In this document: positions 25,521 to 33,734 of the stretch, piece by piece
Numbering within the stretch: position 1 is the first letter of the stretch
Layout of the letters: the number at the start of each line of letters is the position of its first letter
Source: Paraburkholderia kururiensis
GTDB lineage: Bacteria; Pseudomonadota; Gammaproteobacteria; Burkholderiales; Burkholderiaceae
Length of the DNA stretch: 64,000 bases
Assembly: GCF_034424375.1 (NCBI RefSeq)
Contig: NZ_CP139965.1
Span: forward strand, 186,001 to 250,000
Reading direction: 5' to 3'
Translations under genes and position numbers: made by a program
Notes under the pieces: model-generated
The model's database searches: none
Seen by the model: only the letters and a program-made list of their open reading frames with translations
What the model was told of the DNA's origin: nothing

Positions 25521-25535
25521 ACTGGTCACACCAGT
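25521..25535. promoter_or_regulatory. Probable GlcC operator (FadR-type GntR box)
   Basis: ACTGGT-CAC-ACCAGT is a perfect 15-base palindrome containing TGGTnnnACCA, the half-site pattern of FadR-subfamily GntR regulators such as PdhR, LldR and GlcC. It lies between the divergent glcD and glcC genes, 100 bases upstream of glcD. On the glcD side a TGTAAA element sits next to it. The match to the family consensus is seen; occupancy by the adjacent GlcC is inference. Confidence 0.7.
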
Positions 25536-25641
25536 TCTTTTACAGGCACCCTTCTCGGGGCTCTTTTTCACCTGTCTATTTCAATTAATTCATGCACTTA
25601 TGAGATACTCACGTGATCCCGTAGAAAGCGGTCATACCAGC

Positions 25642-26412
25642 ATGGACAGCAAGGAACAGACAGCCGGCGCCCGGCGCGTTGCCGACGTAGTGGCCGAGCG
25701 CATCGAGAAACTGATTGTCGACGGCGTGCTCAAGGTGGGCCAGGCGCTGCCCTCGGAGCGCCGCCTCACGGAAAAGCTGGGGGTCTCGCGCACCGCATTG
25801 CGCGAAGGCATGAAGGTGCTGCGCGCACGCGGCATCATCGAAACGCAGCACGGCAAGGGGTCGTTCGTCGCGAACCTCACGCCGCAGGAGCAGATCACGC
25901 CGATGATGCATCTGCTCGCGTCGCAGCCGCGCACGCTCTACGACCTGTTCGAGGTGCGCGGCATGCTGGAGGCGGAAGCAGCCCGGCTGGCGGCGCTGCG
26001 CGGCACCGAAGCCGATTTCATCCTGATCACGCGGCGCTACGAGGAAATGAACGCGCCCGAAGCGCAGGATCTGCCGCCCGCCGAACGGGCACGGCTCGAT
26101 CACGCGTTCCATCGCGCGATCTACGAGGCGTCGCACAACCCTATCCTCGTCAATACGTTGCAGTCGCTCACCGACCTGCTGTTGAGTTCGGTGTTCGCAT
26201 CGGTCAACAACCTCTACCACCGCGAACCGCTGAAGAAGCAGATCGACCGTCAGCACGCGCGCTTCTATAACGCCGTAACCGGCCGGCTGCCCGAGCAGGC
26301 GCGCCGCGCGGCGAGCGAGCACATCCGCAACGTGGTCGACTATCTTCGCGAGATCGAGAACGAAGAGCAGCGCCTCGTGCGGGCGACGCTGCGGCTCGAG
26401 GGGTGGACGTGA
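25642..26412 (+). CDS. glcC: GntR-family regulator of glycolate use
   Basis: A 256-residue regulator of the FadR/FCD branch of GntR. The N-terminal winged helix (VGQALPSERRLTEKLGVSRT, then ALREGMKVLRARGIIETQHG) is followed by the all-helical FCD domain, with Asp/His metal-ligand candidates in DHAFHRAIYEASHNP and the ASEHIRNVVDYL end. It is divergent from glcD, as GlcC is in E. coli, and a TGGTnnnACCA site lies between. The expected effector is glycolate. Start ATG 25642 was chosen; another in-frame ATG at 25600 would add 14 residues. Confidence 0.88.
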   Translation: MDSKEQTAGARRVADVVAERIEKLIVDGVLKVGQALPSERRLTEKLGVSRTALREGMKVLRARGIIETQHGKGSFVANLTPQEQITPMMHLLASQPRTLYDLFEVRGMLEAEAARLAALRGTEADFILITRRYEEMNAPEAQDLPPAERARLDHAFHRAIYEASHNPILVNTLQSLTDLLLSSVFASVNNLYHREPLKKQIDRQHARFYNAVTGRLPEQARRAASEHIRNVVDYLREIENEEQRLVRATLRLEGWT

Positions 26413-26541
26413 ACGCCGGGCAAGGCACGGCGTTCGCTGCTGAACGCAGCGTTCCGTTCGCTTCCAGCCTTTCCCGCGTCATGGGAACCGCGCTCCTGAT
26501 CGGCGGCTGCGTGCTGATTCGAAGGTAGGCCGCGCCTCGCG

Positions 26542-26574
26542 CGTGCACCCGTGCCTCAGCCGTTCGGGTGCACG
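26542..26574. terminator. Convergent hairpin between glcC and porin genes
   Basis: CGTGCACCCG (26542-26551) pairs perfectly with CGGGTGCACG (26565-26574), with a 13-base loop. It lies 10 bases after the porin stop (minus strand) and 130 bases after the glcC stop (plus strand). No T-run follows on either strand. The position in a convergent gap supports a terminator role. Confidence 0.5.
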
Positions 26575-26583
26575 GCGCAGCAC

Positions 26584-27732
26584 TCAGAAGTGATGCAGCA
26601 GCGCGACACGCACCACGTACTGGTTCGGGCCCGACGAAATGTCCGCGCCGCCCGGCACGTATGCGTAGTCGAAGTCGGTTCCCGTGTGCGCGTTGATCGC
26701 GCGCTGGTACACGCCTTCCAGGAACACCGACGTGCGCTTCGACATGTCGTAATTGAACTTCGTGCTCAACTGGTGCCACTTCGGATTGAACGCGCCCACC
26801 GTCGACGCGACACGAGCCTGCGTGTACGTGTACGCGGCGCCGATGTAGAACGCAGGCGTGAGGTGATAGAGCCCGTTCACTTCGAAGTTGTCGAACTTCC
26901 ACGACTTCCACGTGCCGCCCGCCGGTTGCGTGGTTCCGGTGAAGTACGCGTTCGCCGTGGGATCGTAGACGTCGACATGCGAATACGCGAAGCCGATGAG
27001 GGCATTCGAGAACGCGTAATTCACGCCGATGCCGATGTTCTGCTGCGACGACGCGTCGAACGTGTTGTCGCCGGTGACGGCGCCCGTGGAATCGGCATTG
27101 CGCGCGTTGTTCATCTTCACATACGACGCGCCTACGGTCAGCCCGCCCTGCTGGTACTGCAAGGCGGCGCTATACAGACGGTTGTTCGCGAAGCCGCCCG
27201 CCTGGTTGCTGAACGCGTACATGGCCTCTGCCGTCACGCCGTGCCATACAGGCGACACGTACTTCACCGAGTTGTTCACGCGGAACGAGTAGTCGGTGTT
27301 GTCGTTGTCGTACGGATGCGCGAACAGGTAGCCGGTCCAGTTCCCGTTTGCGGTGAGCGGAGAAAAGATGTCGACGCTCGGATCGTACTGGCGGCCCACC
27401 GTCAACGTACCGTAGCGATCCGACGCGATGCCGACGAACGCCTGGCGGCCGAACTCCCGGCCGCCCTGGCTCATCTTGCCGGTGTTCACGTCGAAGCCGC
27501 TCTCGAGGTCGAAAATCGCCTGATACCCGCCGCCCAGGTCTTCGGTGCCTTTGATACCCCAGCGGCTGCCGTAGTCGTAGCCGCTTTGCAGCTGCACGGT
27601 TCCGTGACCGCGTGCATTGCTCGTGTAGTTGATGCCGTCCTCGATCTTGCCGTACAACGTCACGCTGCTTTGAGCATGCGCGACGGCAGCAAGCATGGCG
27701 GCGGGCACGACGATCCCCCAACGCTTGTTCAT
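26584..27732 (-). CDS. General porin, Gram-negative OmpC/Omp32-like
   Basis: A 382-residue outer-membrane trimeric porin. Residues 1-20 form a signal peptide (MNKRWGIVVPAAMLAAVAHA), and the mature protein begins QSSVTLYGKIEDGINY, the typical start of betaproteobacterial porins. GSRWGIKGTEDLGGGYQAIF and GRQAFVGIASDRYGTLTVGRQ are the conserved beta-strands leading into constriction loop 3, and the protein ends in Phe (VALLHHF), the signal for outer-membrane insertion. Burkholderiaceae carry many paralogues for diffusion of small solutes. ATG 27732 fits the signal peptide. No clear operon partner. Confidence 0.93.
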   Translation of the reverse strand: MNKRWGIVVPAAMLAAVAHAQSSVTLYGKIEDGINYTSNARGHGTVQLQSGYDYGSRWGIKGTEDLGGGYQAIFDLESGFDVNTGKMSQGGREFGRQAFVGIASDRYGTLTVGRQYDPSVDIFSPLTANGNWTGYLFAHPYDNDNTDYSFRVNNSVKYVSPVWHGVTAEAMYAFSNQAGGFANNRLYSAALQYQQGGLTVGASYVKMNNARNADSTGAVTGDNTFDASSQQNIGIGVNYAFSNALIGFAYSHVDVYDPTANAYFTGTTQPAGGTWKSWKFDNFEVNGLYHLTPAFYIGAAYTYTQARVASTVGAFNPKWHQLSTKFNYDMSKRTSVFLEGVYQRAINAHTGTDFDYAYVPGGADISSGPNQYVVRVALLHHF

Positions 27733-28069
27733 GGCGATTTTTCCCCTAACCCTTTCGTTATCCGGTTGCAACGCGGGTGCGCTGCATCTGTGTGCCGCGT
27801 CGAGGTTTCCCTGCGATGCAACGGGCGCAGTGTAATGAGCCGATTTTCCGCGTTTAGTACGCTGCGACGGAAAGGTGCTCTCTGAAAACGGGGCTGTTTA
27901 TCGGGCGGGGAAAGAGGTAAAGGGTAGCGGGTAGTGGGTGGCAGGCGCGGGCCTCTGGACTCGGCCGTCGAACATGACGTACCAACGGCGGGAACCCGTT
28001 GCGGTCCGTCCACAGGCCGAGGCGTTTCGCCATCGAATGAATTTCAACGGCGGAAAGCGGCATCAAGCA

Positions 28070-28774
28070 TCACAACGCGCGCACGATTGCGCCATCCACG
28101 CGAATGTTCTGGCCGGTGATGTAGCCTGCGCCATCGGACAGCAGGAAGGCCACCGTCTTCGCGATTTCCTGGGTCTTGCCGAAGCGGCCCATCGGGATGC
28201 GCGCAACGATTTCGGGCGTCTCCGGCCAGCTGTCGATGAAGCCCGGCAAGACGGAATTGATGCGGATGTTTTCTTTGGCGTAACGATCGGCGTACAGGCG
28301 CGTCAACGAACTGAGCGCCGCACGCAGCGCAGACGACACCGGCATGGCCTGCTCCGGCGCATCGGCCGCAAAGCTCGAAATATTGACGACCGCGCCGCCG
28401 CCCTGTGCCTGGAACACAGGCGTCACACGACGCAGCACACGCGCCACGCTGAGCACGATGAGATCGAGGCCCGCGTGCCACTGTTCGTCTTCGATCGACA
28501 GCAAATCGCCCTTGGGTGGGTGGCCCGTGTTGTTCACGACGGCATCGATACGGCCATACTTGTCGAGCGTTTCGCGCACGAGGCGATCGATGTCGGCCAC
28601 CTCGGTCACCGACCCCGACAGCCCGAAGCCGCCCAGCTCCGCTGCCAGCTGGACCGCGCTGCCCGACGGCGACATCAGCGCAACCCGATAACCGGTGGCC
28701 GCGAGTTCCTTCGCAATCGCCGCGCCCATGCCCTTGCCTGCCGCTGTCACCATCGCCACTTTTTCTGCCGCCAT
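28070..28774 (-). CDS. SDR-family protein lacking canonical YxxxK active site
   Basis: A 234-residue SDR-fold protein. The cofactor motif TAAGKGMG and NNTGHPPKGDL (NNAG equivalent) are present, and the strand with ISSFAA supplies a Ser. The position normally occupied by YxxxK reads VSSALRAALSSL, so the Tyr is Ser and the Lys is Arg. A related FabG-like branch with such changes is known to me only loosely; it may use another mechanism or be a binding/regulatory protein. The C-terminus (GYITGQNIRVDGAIVRAL) is normal. Start ATG 28774 has an AGGAG site. It is divergent from the lipoprotein hydrolase gene. Confidence 0.78.
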   Translation of the reverse strand: MAAEKVAMVTAAGKGMGAAIAKELAATGYRVALMSPSGSAVQLAAELGGFGLSGSVTEVADIDRLVRETLDKYGRIDAVVNNTGHPPKGDLLSIEDEQWHAGLDLIVLSVARVLRRVTPVFQAQGGGAVVNISSFAADAPEQAMPVSSALRAALSSLTRLYADRYAKENIRINSVLPGFIDSWPETPEIVARIPMGRFGKTQEIAKTVAFLLSDGAGYITGQNIRVDGAIVRAL

Positions 28775-29019
28775 GATTCGCTCCTGATAGATGGATCGAT
28801 AACCGAAAGCCTGCCCTCTGCCATGCGTGGTCGCAATATAGGGCAACACAAGGTGGCTGTCGAACGATGATTCGGGCCGCGGCCGGCGGCGTTTCTGCAA
28901 GGCGGGCTGTGCTTTCATCTGCATGCGGACAGCCGGACTACACGCTCGTCGAGCGGCGCGACGGATTCCACGCGCGTGTCCGTTAAAGAGATTCACCCCG
29001 GACAACGAAAAGGATCGAC

Positions 29020-30132
29020 ATGCTCTGTGCTTCCTCCACGCGCGTGCTGGCTGCCGTCGCCGTTGGACTGTTCCTGCAGATCGCCTCGGGATGCGCAGAG
29101 CGCCCGCCTTCGACCACAGCCGCCGCATCTCGCGCCACCACGATCGATCCGCTGGTGCTCACGCCCGTGCCGATCGTCCTGGACGGCCGGCTGGAGGTGG
29201 TGACACCGGCCGGCCGCGGCGTCGTGCCCATCCACGCGTCGCGCGACTGGTCGGTGCCGCAGCCCGACGTGACGCGCGCGGTGGTGGTCGTTCACGGCTG
29301 GCCGCGGCGCGACCTGACGTCGGCAGATAACGCCGCGAGCAAGGCCGGCGCGGCGGCCGCGCACACCATCGTCATCACGCCGCAGTTCCTCATTGCCGCG
29401 GACATCGAAGCGCACCGTCTGCCCGACGACATGCTGCGCTGGGGCCGGGAGGGCTGGAAGAACGGCTACGACGCACACGGCCCGGCACCCATCAGTTCGT
29501 TCAGCGTGATCGATGCCATCTTCGCGCGCCTCGCCGACCGGCGGCTCTTCCCGTCGCTCAATCAGGTCGTGCTGGCGGGCCACTCGGCGGGCGGCCAGTA
29601 TGTGCAGCGCTACGCGGCAGTGGGACGGGGACAGGCGCCGCTGCTCGCCCACGGCGTCGCGATGCGCTACGTCGTGGCCAATCCGTCGTCGTATCTGTAT
29701 TTCAATGCGCAACGCCCGGTGGCGGCGGCAGGCGGAACGTGCGCGCACTTCGACCGCTGGGAATATGGGCTGAGCGGCGCGCTGCCGCCTTATGTGGAAC
29801 AGCCCGTCTCGGCGTCTGCAATCGAGCAGCACTATCTGTCGGAAGACATCGTGTACCTGCTCGGCACCGCGGATAACGATCCGAACCACAAGGAACTGGA
29901 CCGTTCATGCAGCGCCGAAATGCAGGGGCCCACCCGCCTTGCGCGCGGGCTCAACTACGCCGCGTGGCTGCGCTCGGAGAACGGTGGGCGCTTCAGCCAA
30001 CGTGTCGTGGAAGTGCCGGGCGTGGCGCACAGCAGCGTGCGGATGTACGCGTCGACGTGCGGCATGGCGGCACTGTTCGACCGGCCGGGGTGTGAGGCAA
30101 TGGAAGAACCCGTGGCAGCGAAGAGTCCGTGA
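29020..30132 (+). CDS. Putative lipoprotein alpha/beta hydrolase
   Basis: A 370-residue predicted exported protein. Residues 1-25 look like a lipoprotein signal (LAAVAVGLFLQIASGC), with Cys25 in a lipobox-like IASGC. The rest has an alpha/beta-hydrolase plan: VVVVHGWPRRD (oxyanion), nucleophile elbow GHSAGGQYVQRY, an acid candidate in LLGTADNDPN and a His in VPGVAHSSVRM. Four further cysteines could form disulfides. Substrate is unknown; lipase, esterase or polyester depolymerase-like roles are possible. AAGGA precedes the ATG. Divergent from the SDR at 28070-28774. Confidence 0.72.
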   Translation: MLCASSTRVLAAVAVGLFLQIASGCAERPPSTTAAASRATTIDPLVLTPVPIVLDGRLEVVTPAGRGVVPIHASRDWSVPQPDVTRAVVVVHGWPRRDLTSADNAASKAGAAAAHTIVITPQFLIAADIEAHRLPDDMLRWGREGWKNGYDAHGPAPISSFSVIDAIFARLADRRLFPSLNQVVLAGHSAGGQYVQRYAAVGRGQAPLLAHGVAMRYVVANPSSYLYFNAQRPVAAAGGTCAHFDRWEYGLSGALPPYVEQPVSASAIEQHYLSEDIVYLLGTADNDPNHKELDRSCSAEMQGPTRLARGLNYAAWLRSENGGRFSQRVVEVPGVAHSSVRMYASTCGMAALFDRPGCEAMEEPVAAKSP

Positions 30133-30302
30133 GCGGCACGTCGCACACTGCGCCTGCACGGATAAACAGTGGATCGAGACCATGCTCGCATGGCGTTCGT
30201 CATGCGCGGCATGTCCGAGCGAGGCAAGGCATAGCGTCGAAGCGCTGGATTTAGCGGGCATAGAGGCGCCCGCACTCGCGCCGCGCGAAACGGCTCGCAC
30301 CG

Positions 30303-31280
30303 TCAGGTCGGGGCTTCGCCGTGCACCCGTTCAAGCGCAGCGTCCACGAGCGCGTCGATGGAGCCGTCGTGCCGGAAACCGGCCTCGACGGCGCGGCGAT
30401 CCGCAAGCGGCGGCTGTCGTCCAAAGCGCTGCTCGATCGGTTCCACGGGCGCGTAGTCGATGGCGAACGCGCCGAAGCGCCGGCGCAAGGCATCCACGAC
30501 CTCGCCCACCGAAAGATGCAAGACGGGCGGCGTCCACACGCGGCCCGTGTGCAAAGACGCCGCGGGCATGCGCGCGGCGTGCAGCAGGTTGTCGACGCAG
30601 CATCTTCGCGACATCCACCATGCGGTGGCCGCGGACGAGACGGGGCATGTATAGGCCTCGCCGCGCTGCGCCATGCGAAAGAGTTGGCTCATGAACGCCG
30701 ACCCATGCCCCGACGACAACTCCGGCCGCGCCACGATGCCCGGCAGACGCAGCGAGCGCGCGTCGAGCATGCCGCGACGCGTCCAGTCCGCGAGGATCAG
30801 CTCTCCGACGAACTTGTGTGTGCCGTAGCTGATGGTCGGGTGCGGCGCCGTGTGCTCATCCACAGAGCGAGGCAACGGTTCGCCCAGCACCGCCACGCTG
30901 CTCGCGTAGACGACACGCACCGTACGGCCTTCGTGCTGCCCCGCCTGCTTCGCGAGGCGTTCGAACAGCGCGAGCATGCCCCACAGATTCACGCTGTCGC
31001 CCGCGGCCGGCTCGGCTTCGGCCTGCGCGCCCGGCACGCTTGCCAGATGAAAGACGACGTCCACCGGTTTCGCGAGTAGCGGTTCGAGAACCGCCGGGCT
31101 GCCGAAATCGCCGGCAACCGCCGTGACGCGTGCGTCGTCTGGCGCTTGCGTCGCCTCCATGTGCCGGTCGATCAGCACGAGTTCCGACACATCACCGGGC
31201 TGCGCCATGCCTTCGCGCAGCAGCCGGTCGACGAGCGCTCGCCCGACGAACCCGCCGGCTCCCGTGACGAGCACTCTCAT
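30303..31280 (-). CDS. fdeJ: NAD-dependent epimerase/dehydratase (DenD-like), fdeJ position
   Basis: A 325-residue extended SDR. It has the VLVTGAGGFVGRAL cofactor site, FHLASVPGAQAEAEP, catalytic YGTHK (YxxxK) and the RLPGIVARPE segment typical of the D-erythronate dehydrogenase/UDP-sugar-epimerase-like group. In the fde-like operon it is the tenth and last gene, matching an epimerase-type gene at the end of the H. seropedicae naringenin operon as I recall it. Its job there would be an oxidation or reduction of a late pathway intermediate. Its ATG overlaps the stop of the preceding FAH gene by 4 bases (ATGA). Confidence 0.7.
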   Translation of the reverse strand: MRVLVTGAGGFVGRALVDRLLREGMAQPGDVSELVLIDRHMEATQAPDDARVTAVAGDFGSPAVLEPLLAKPVDVVFHLASVPGAQAEAEPAAGDSVNLWGMLALFERLAKQAGQHEGRTVRVVYASSVAVLGEPLPRSVDEHTAPHPTISYGTHKFVGELILADWTRRGMLDARSLRLPGIVARPELSSGHGSAFMSQLFRMAQRGEAYTCPVSSAATAWWMSRRCCVDNLLHAARMPAASLHTGRVWTPPVLHLSVGEVVDALRRRFGAFAIDYAPVEPIEQRFGRQPPLADRRAVEAGFRHDGSIDALVDAALERVHGEAPT

Positions 31281-32329
31281 GATCGCGGCGCCTCGCTTGC
31301 AGCCTCGCTTGCAGCCTCGTTTGCAGCCTCGTTTGCGATCTCTTCTACGCCGCGAGGTGCACGCACCACCTGCTGCTCGATCGAGCCAAACGGCGCGCCG
31401 CCCGCTTCGTCGCGCGCCGTCATGCGAACGCGGTCGCCGAACTGCATGAACGGTGTGCGCGCCTTTCCTTCATCGATCATTTCGATCACGCGCCGCTCGG
31501 CAATGCATGCCGACCCGGCGTGGCGGTCCACGTTCGACACCGTGCCGGAGCCCACGATGGTCCCCGCCGACAGCCGGCGCGTTCGCGCGGCATGTGCAAT
31601 GAGATCGCCGAAACCGAAGTTCATTTCGCCGCCATGCGGATGCCCGAACCAGCGTTCGTTCCACTCCACATGAAGCCGCAGATGCACGCGGCCATCGTGC
31701 CAATGCTCGCCGATTTCGTCGGGCGTGACCGCGACGGGCGCGAAGCTCGTGGAGGGTTTGGCTTGCAGAAAGCCGAAGCCCGTTTTCATTTCGCGCGGGC
31801 CGAATGCGCGCAGGCTCCAGTCGTTGAGCTGCACGACGAGGCGGATGTGCCCAAGCGCATCGCGAGGCGACACGCCCATCGGCACGTTCGCCACCACCAC
31901 GCCGAACTCGCCTTCGAAGTCGATGCCGTGGTCTTCGTCCGGCAAGGGCACGTCCTGATGCGGGCCGAGAAAGTCGTCGCTCGCGCCCTGGTACATGACC
32001 GGCACGGTGTCGAACTCGGGAATGGGCGGCGTATTGAACGCCTGCTCCATGAGGCGGCCATGGTTCAGGAACGCCGAGCCGTCGCACCATTGCGGGCTGC
32101 GCGGCAACGGCGCGGCGCATGCTCGCGGATCGAACGGACGTGCCTCGGGCAGCGCGCCGGCATTGAGCGCGTCGTAACGCGCCTTCAGAAGCGGCGCGAC
32201 TTCGTCCCAACGTTGCAGCGCATCGAGCAACGTCGGCGCAATCGGTGTGGCCTCCACGGCATGACGAAGATCGCGCGATACGAGCAGCAGGCGGCCATCC
32301 AGGCCATCGGCTAACGAACTGAATTTCAT
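31277..32329 (-). CDS. fdeI: Fumarylacetoacetate hydrolase-family enzyme, fdeI position
   Basis: A 350-residue FAH-family hydrolase. Acidic metal ligands appear in the DFEGEFGVV stretch, with further conserved segments QLNDWSLRAFGPREM, GFGFLQAKPSTSF and GSGTVSNVD. Such enzymes cleave C-C bonds in acylpyruvates, the usual last step after ring cleavage. The start MKFSSLADGLDGRLLLVSRD is family-typical. The C-terminus carries a low-complexity tail (four AAxE-like units) encoded by a 12-base tandem repeat, outside the catalytic fold. Both ends overlap neighbours by 4 bases (ATGA), so translation is coupled. Confidence 0.78.
   Translation of the reverse strand: MKFSSLADGLDGRLLLVSRDLRHAVEATPIAPTLLDALQRWDEVAPLLKARYDALNAGALPEARPFDPRACAAPLPRSPQWCDGSAFLNHGRLMEQAFNTPPIPEFDTVPVMYQGASDDFLGPHQDVPLPDEDHGIDFEGEFGVVVANVPMGVSPRDALGHIRLVVQLNDWSLRAFGPREMKTGFGFLQAKPSTSFAPVAVTPDEIGEHWHDGRVHLRLHVEWNERWFGHPHGGEMNFGFGDLIAHAARTRRLSAGTIVGSGTVSNVDRHAGSACIAERRVIEMIDEGKARTPFMQFGDRVRMTARDEAGGAPFGSIEQQVVRAPRGVEEIANEAANEAASEAASEAPRS
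31290..31337. repeat. 12-base tandem repeat, four copies
   Basis: Four back-to-back copies of GCCTCG[C/T]TTGC[A/G] lie inside the 3' end of the FAH gene. Each copy encodes four residues, so gain or loss of a unit keeps the frame. It is close to the stop codon and outside the enzyme core, so variation would be tolerated. Copies one and two are identical; three and four differ at one or two bases. Confidence 0.9.
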
Positions 32330-32922
32330 CGCGCCTCCTCTTGCGCGTGGCCCGCGAGCGCGGCGGCAATGGCCGGGTCGTACACACCGTCGATCAACAC
32401 GAACAGCATCCGGCACATGCGCCCCGAACGGTTCGCCCAGGCATGGTTGGTGCCGCGCTGAATCACCACGCTGCCGGGCTTCAAGGCGACCTCGGCGTCG
32501 TCGAGTATCAACGTCATCTCGCCTTCGATCACGACGCCATAGTCGATGGATTCGGTGCGGTGCATGAGCGGATGCGGCGAGTCGGCCTTGACGGTGGACG
32601 CATCGGCGTCGCCGATCTGGCTGAACGCGGCATGCATGTTCGCCGCGCCGTGCGCGAGAAATTCCGGCGTGTCGGGCGGAATGTCGACGAAGCGCATGCG
32701 CGTGCCGTGACTGGGCGGCGGCAACATGAGCGCGCCCACCGTAGGATCGGGACCGTTGTCGACCCGCGCCGGACTTTCCGACGTACTCCAGACTTCGTGA
32801 AACACCGTGCCCGGAATCGCGGCGATTTCCGCGATGTTGGACAACGGGCCATCGGAAACGACGACCGCCCGGCCGTCGGCGTCGTGACCGGTCACGACAC
32901 GGCGAATGGGGGGGAAACTCAT
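32326..32922 (-). CDS. fdeH: Cupin-domain protein, fdeH position
   Basis: A 198-residue single-domain cupin. The two cupin motifs are HRTESIDYGVVIEGEMTLIL (metal ligands in H...E) and GSVVIQRGTNHAWANRS (ligand His). The N-terminal half (RVVTGHDADGRAVVVSDG, RFVDIPPD) is shared by a family often found in aromatic-degradation clusters. Role could be isomerase, dioxygenase or decarboxylase; not readable. It overlaps both neighbours by 4 bases, in the middle of the fde-like operon. Confidence 0.75.
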   Translation of the reverse strand: MSFPPIRRVVTGHDADGRAVVVSDGPLSNIAEIAAIPGTVFHEVWSTSESPARVDNGPDPTVGALMLPPPSHGTRMRFVDIPPDTPEFLAHGAANMHAAFSQIGDADASTVKADSPHPLMHRTESIDYGVVIEGEMTLILDDAEVALKPGSVVIQRGTNHAWANRSGRMCRMLFVLIDGVYDPAIAAALAGHAQEEAR

Positions 32923-33734
32923 ACTGCGGGCTCCGAAGTAACGTCATCGAAAATCGCGACGGCGCGCGTCCAACCCGCCGACGCGCCGCGAATCTTGTGC
33001 GGGAAGCAACTGATCGTGAACCCCGTGGCCGGCAGCGCTTCGAGGTTGTGCAGCTTCTCCAGATGGCAATAGCCGATGTCGCGCCCGGCCTTGTGCCCTT
33101 CCCAGATCAGCGACGTGTCGCCCGTCTGCGCAATCTTCTTCGCGGTATAGGAGAACGGCGCGTCCCAGCTCCACGCGTCGGTGCCGGTCAGACGCACACC
33201 GCGTTCGAGCAGATACAGCGTAGCCTCGTAGCCCATGCCGCAGCCTGCGTTCACATAGTCGCCGTGCCCATAGCGCGAACCGGCCCGCGTGTTGACGACG
33301 ACGATATCGAGCGGCTGCAACGTGTGGCCGATACGCGCCAGCTCGGCCTCGACGTCGGCGGCGCTCGCGACGTAGCCGTCGGGGAAATGGCGGAAATCGA
33401 GCTTCACGCCGGACTGGAAACACCACTCCAGCGGCACCTCGTCGATGGTGATGGAAGGCCGCGCTTCGCCCAGCTTCGCGTCCATGGTCGAATGGAAATG
33501 CCAGGGCGCGTCCAGATGCGTGCCGCTGTGCGTGGTCAGCGTGACCCATTCGGCGGCGGCGGCCTCGCCGTCCGGATAGTCCTCGGGCTTCGTGCCCGGC
33601 AGCATGGCCATGAATTCGGGCAACGTGTCGCTGTGCTTCTGATACGTGATCTTCGGCGCGAGCGGCGGCGGATCGGAAAGCACGTCGTTTTCCAGATAGA
33701 TGGAGAGATCGACAAACCGGCGAACAGGCTTCAT
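32919..33734 (-). CDS. fdeG: Cyclase-family metal-dependent hydrolase, fdeG position
   Basis: A 271-residue protein of the cyclase/kynurenine-formamidase-like family. The diagnostic motif HSGTHLDAPWHF supplies metal-binding His/Asp, and VVVNTRAGSRYGHGDYV plus TGTDAWSWDAP follow. The family hydrolyses amides, lactones or ring ketones; within an aromatic pathway a lactone or 1,3-diketone hydrolysis is plausible. Start MKPVRRFVDLSIYLEND is family-typical. Overlaps the MFS gene upstream and the cupin gene downstream by 4 bases each. Confidence 0.8.
   Translation of the reverse strand: MKPVRRFVDLSIYLENDVLSDPPPLAPKITYQKHSDTLPEFMAMLPGTKPEDYPDGEAAAAEWVTLTTHSGTHLDAPWHFHSTMDAKLGEARPSITIDEVPLEWCFQSGVKLDFRHFPDGYVASAADVEAELARIGHTLQPLDIVVVNTRAGSRYGHGDYVNAGCGMGYEATLYLLERGVRLTGTDAWSWDAPFSYTAKKIAQTGDTSLIWEGHKAGRDIGYCHLEKLHNLEALPATGFTISCFPHKIRGASAGWTRAVAIFDDVTSEPAV

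Noticed and set aside
24060..25616. 518-codon open frame on the plus strand
   Set aside because: Lies opposite glcD, whose FAD motifs and length are convincing; the frame has no family features.
29020..30132. Naming the lipoprotein hydrolase a PHB depolymerase or cutinase
   Set aside because: Only general alpha/beta-hydrolase features are visible; no substrate-specific motif supports a narrower name.
31290..31337. Short tandem repeats considered as a CRISPR-like array
   Set aside because: Units are 12 bases, contiguous without spacers and in frame within a gene; no cas genes in the window.
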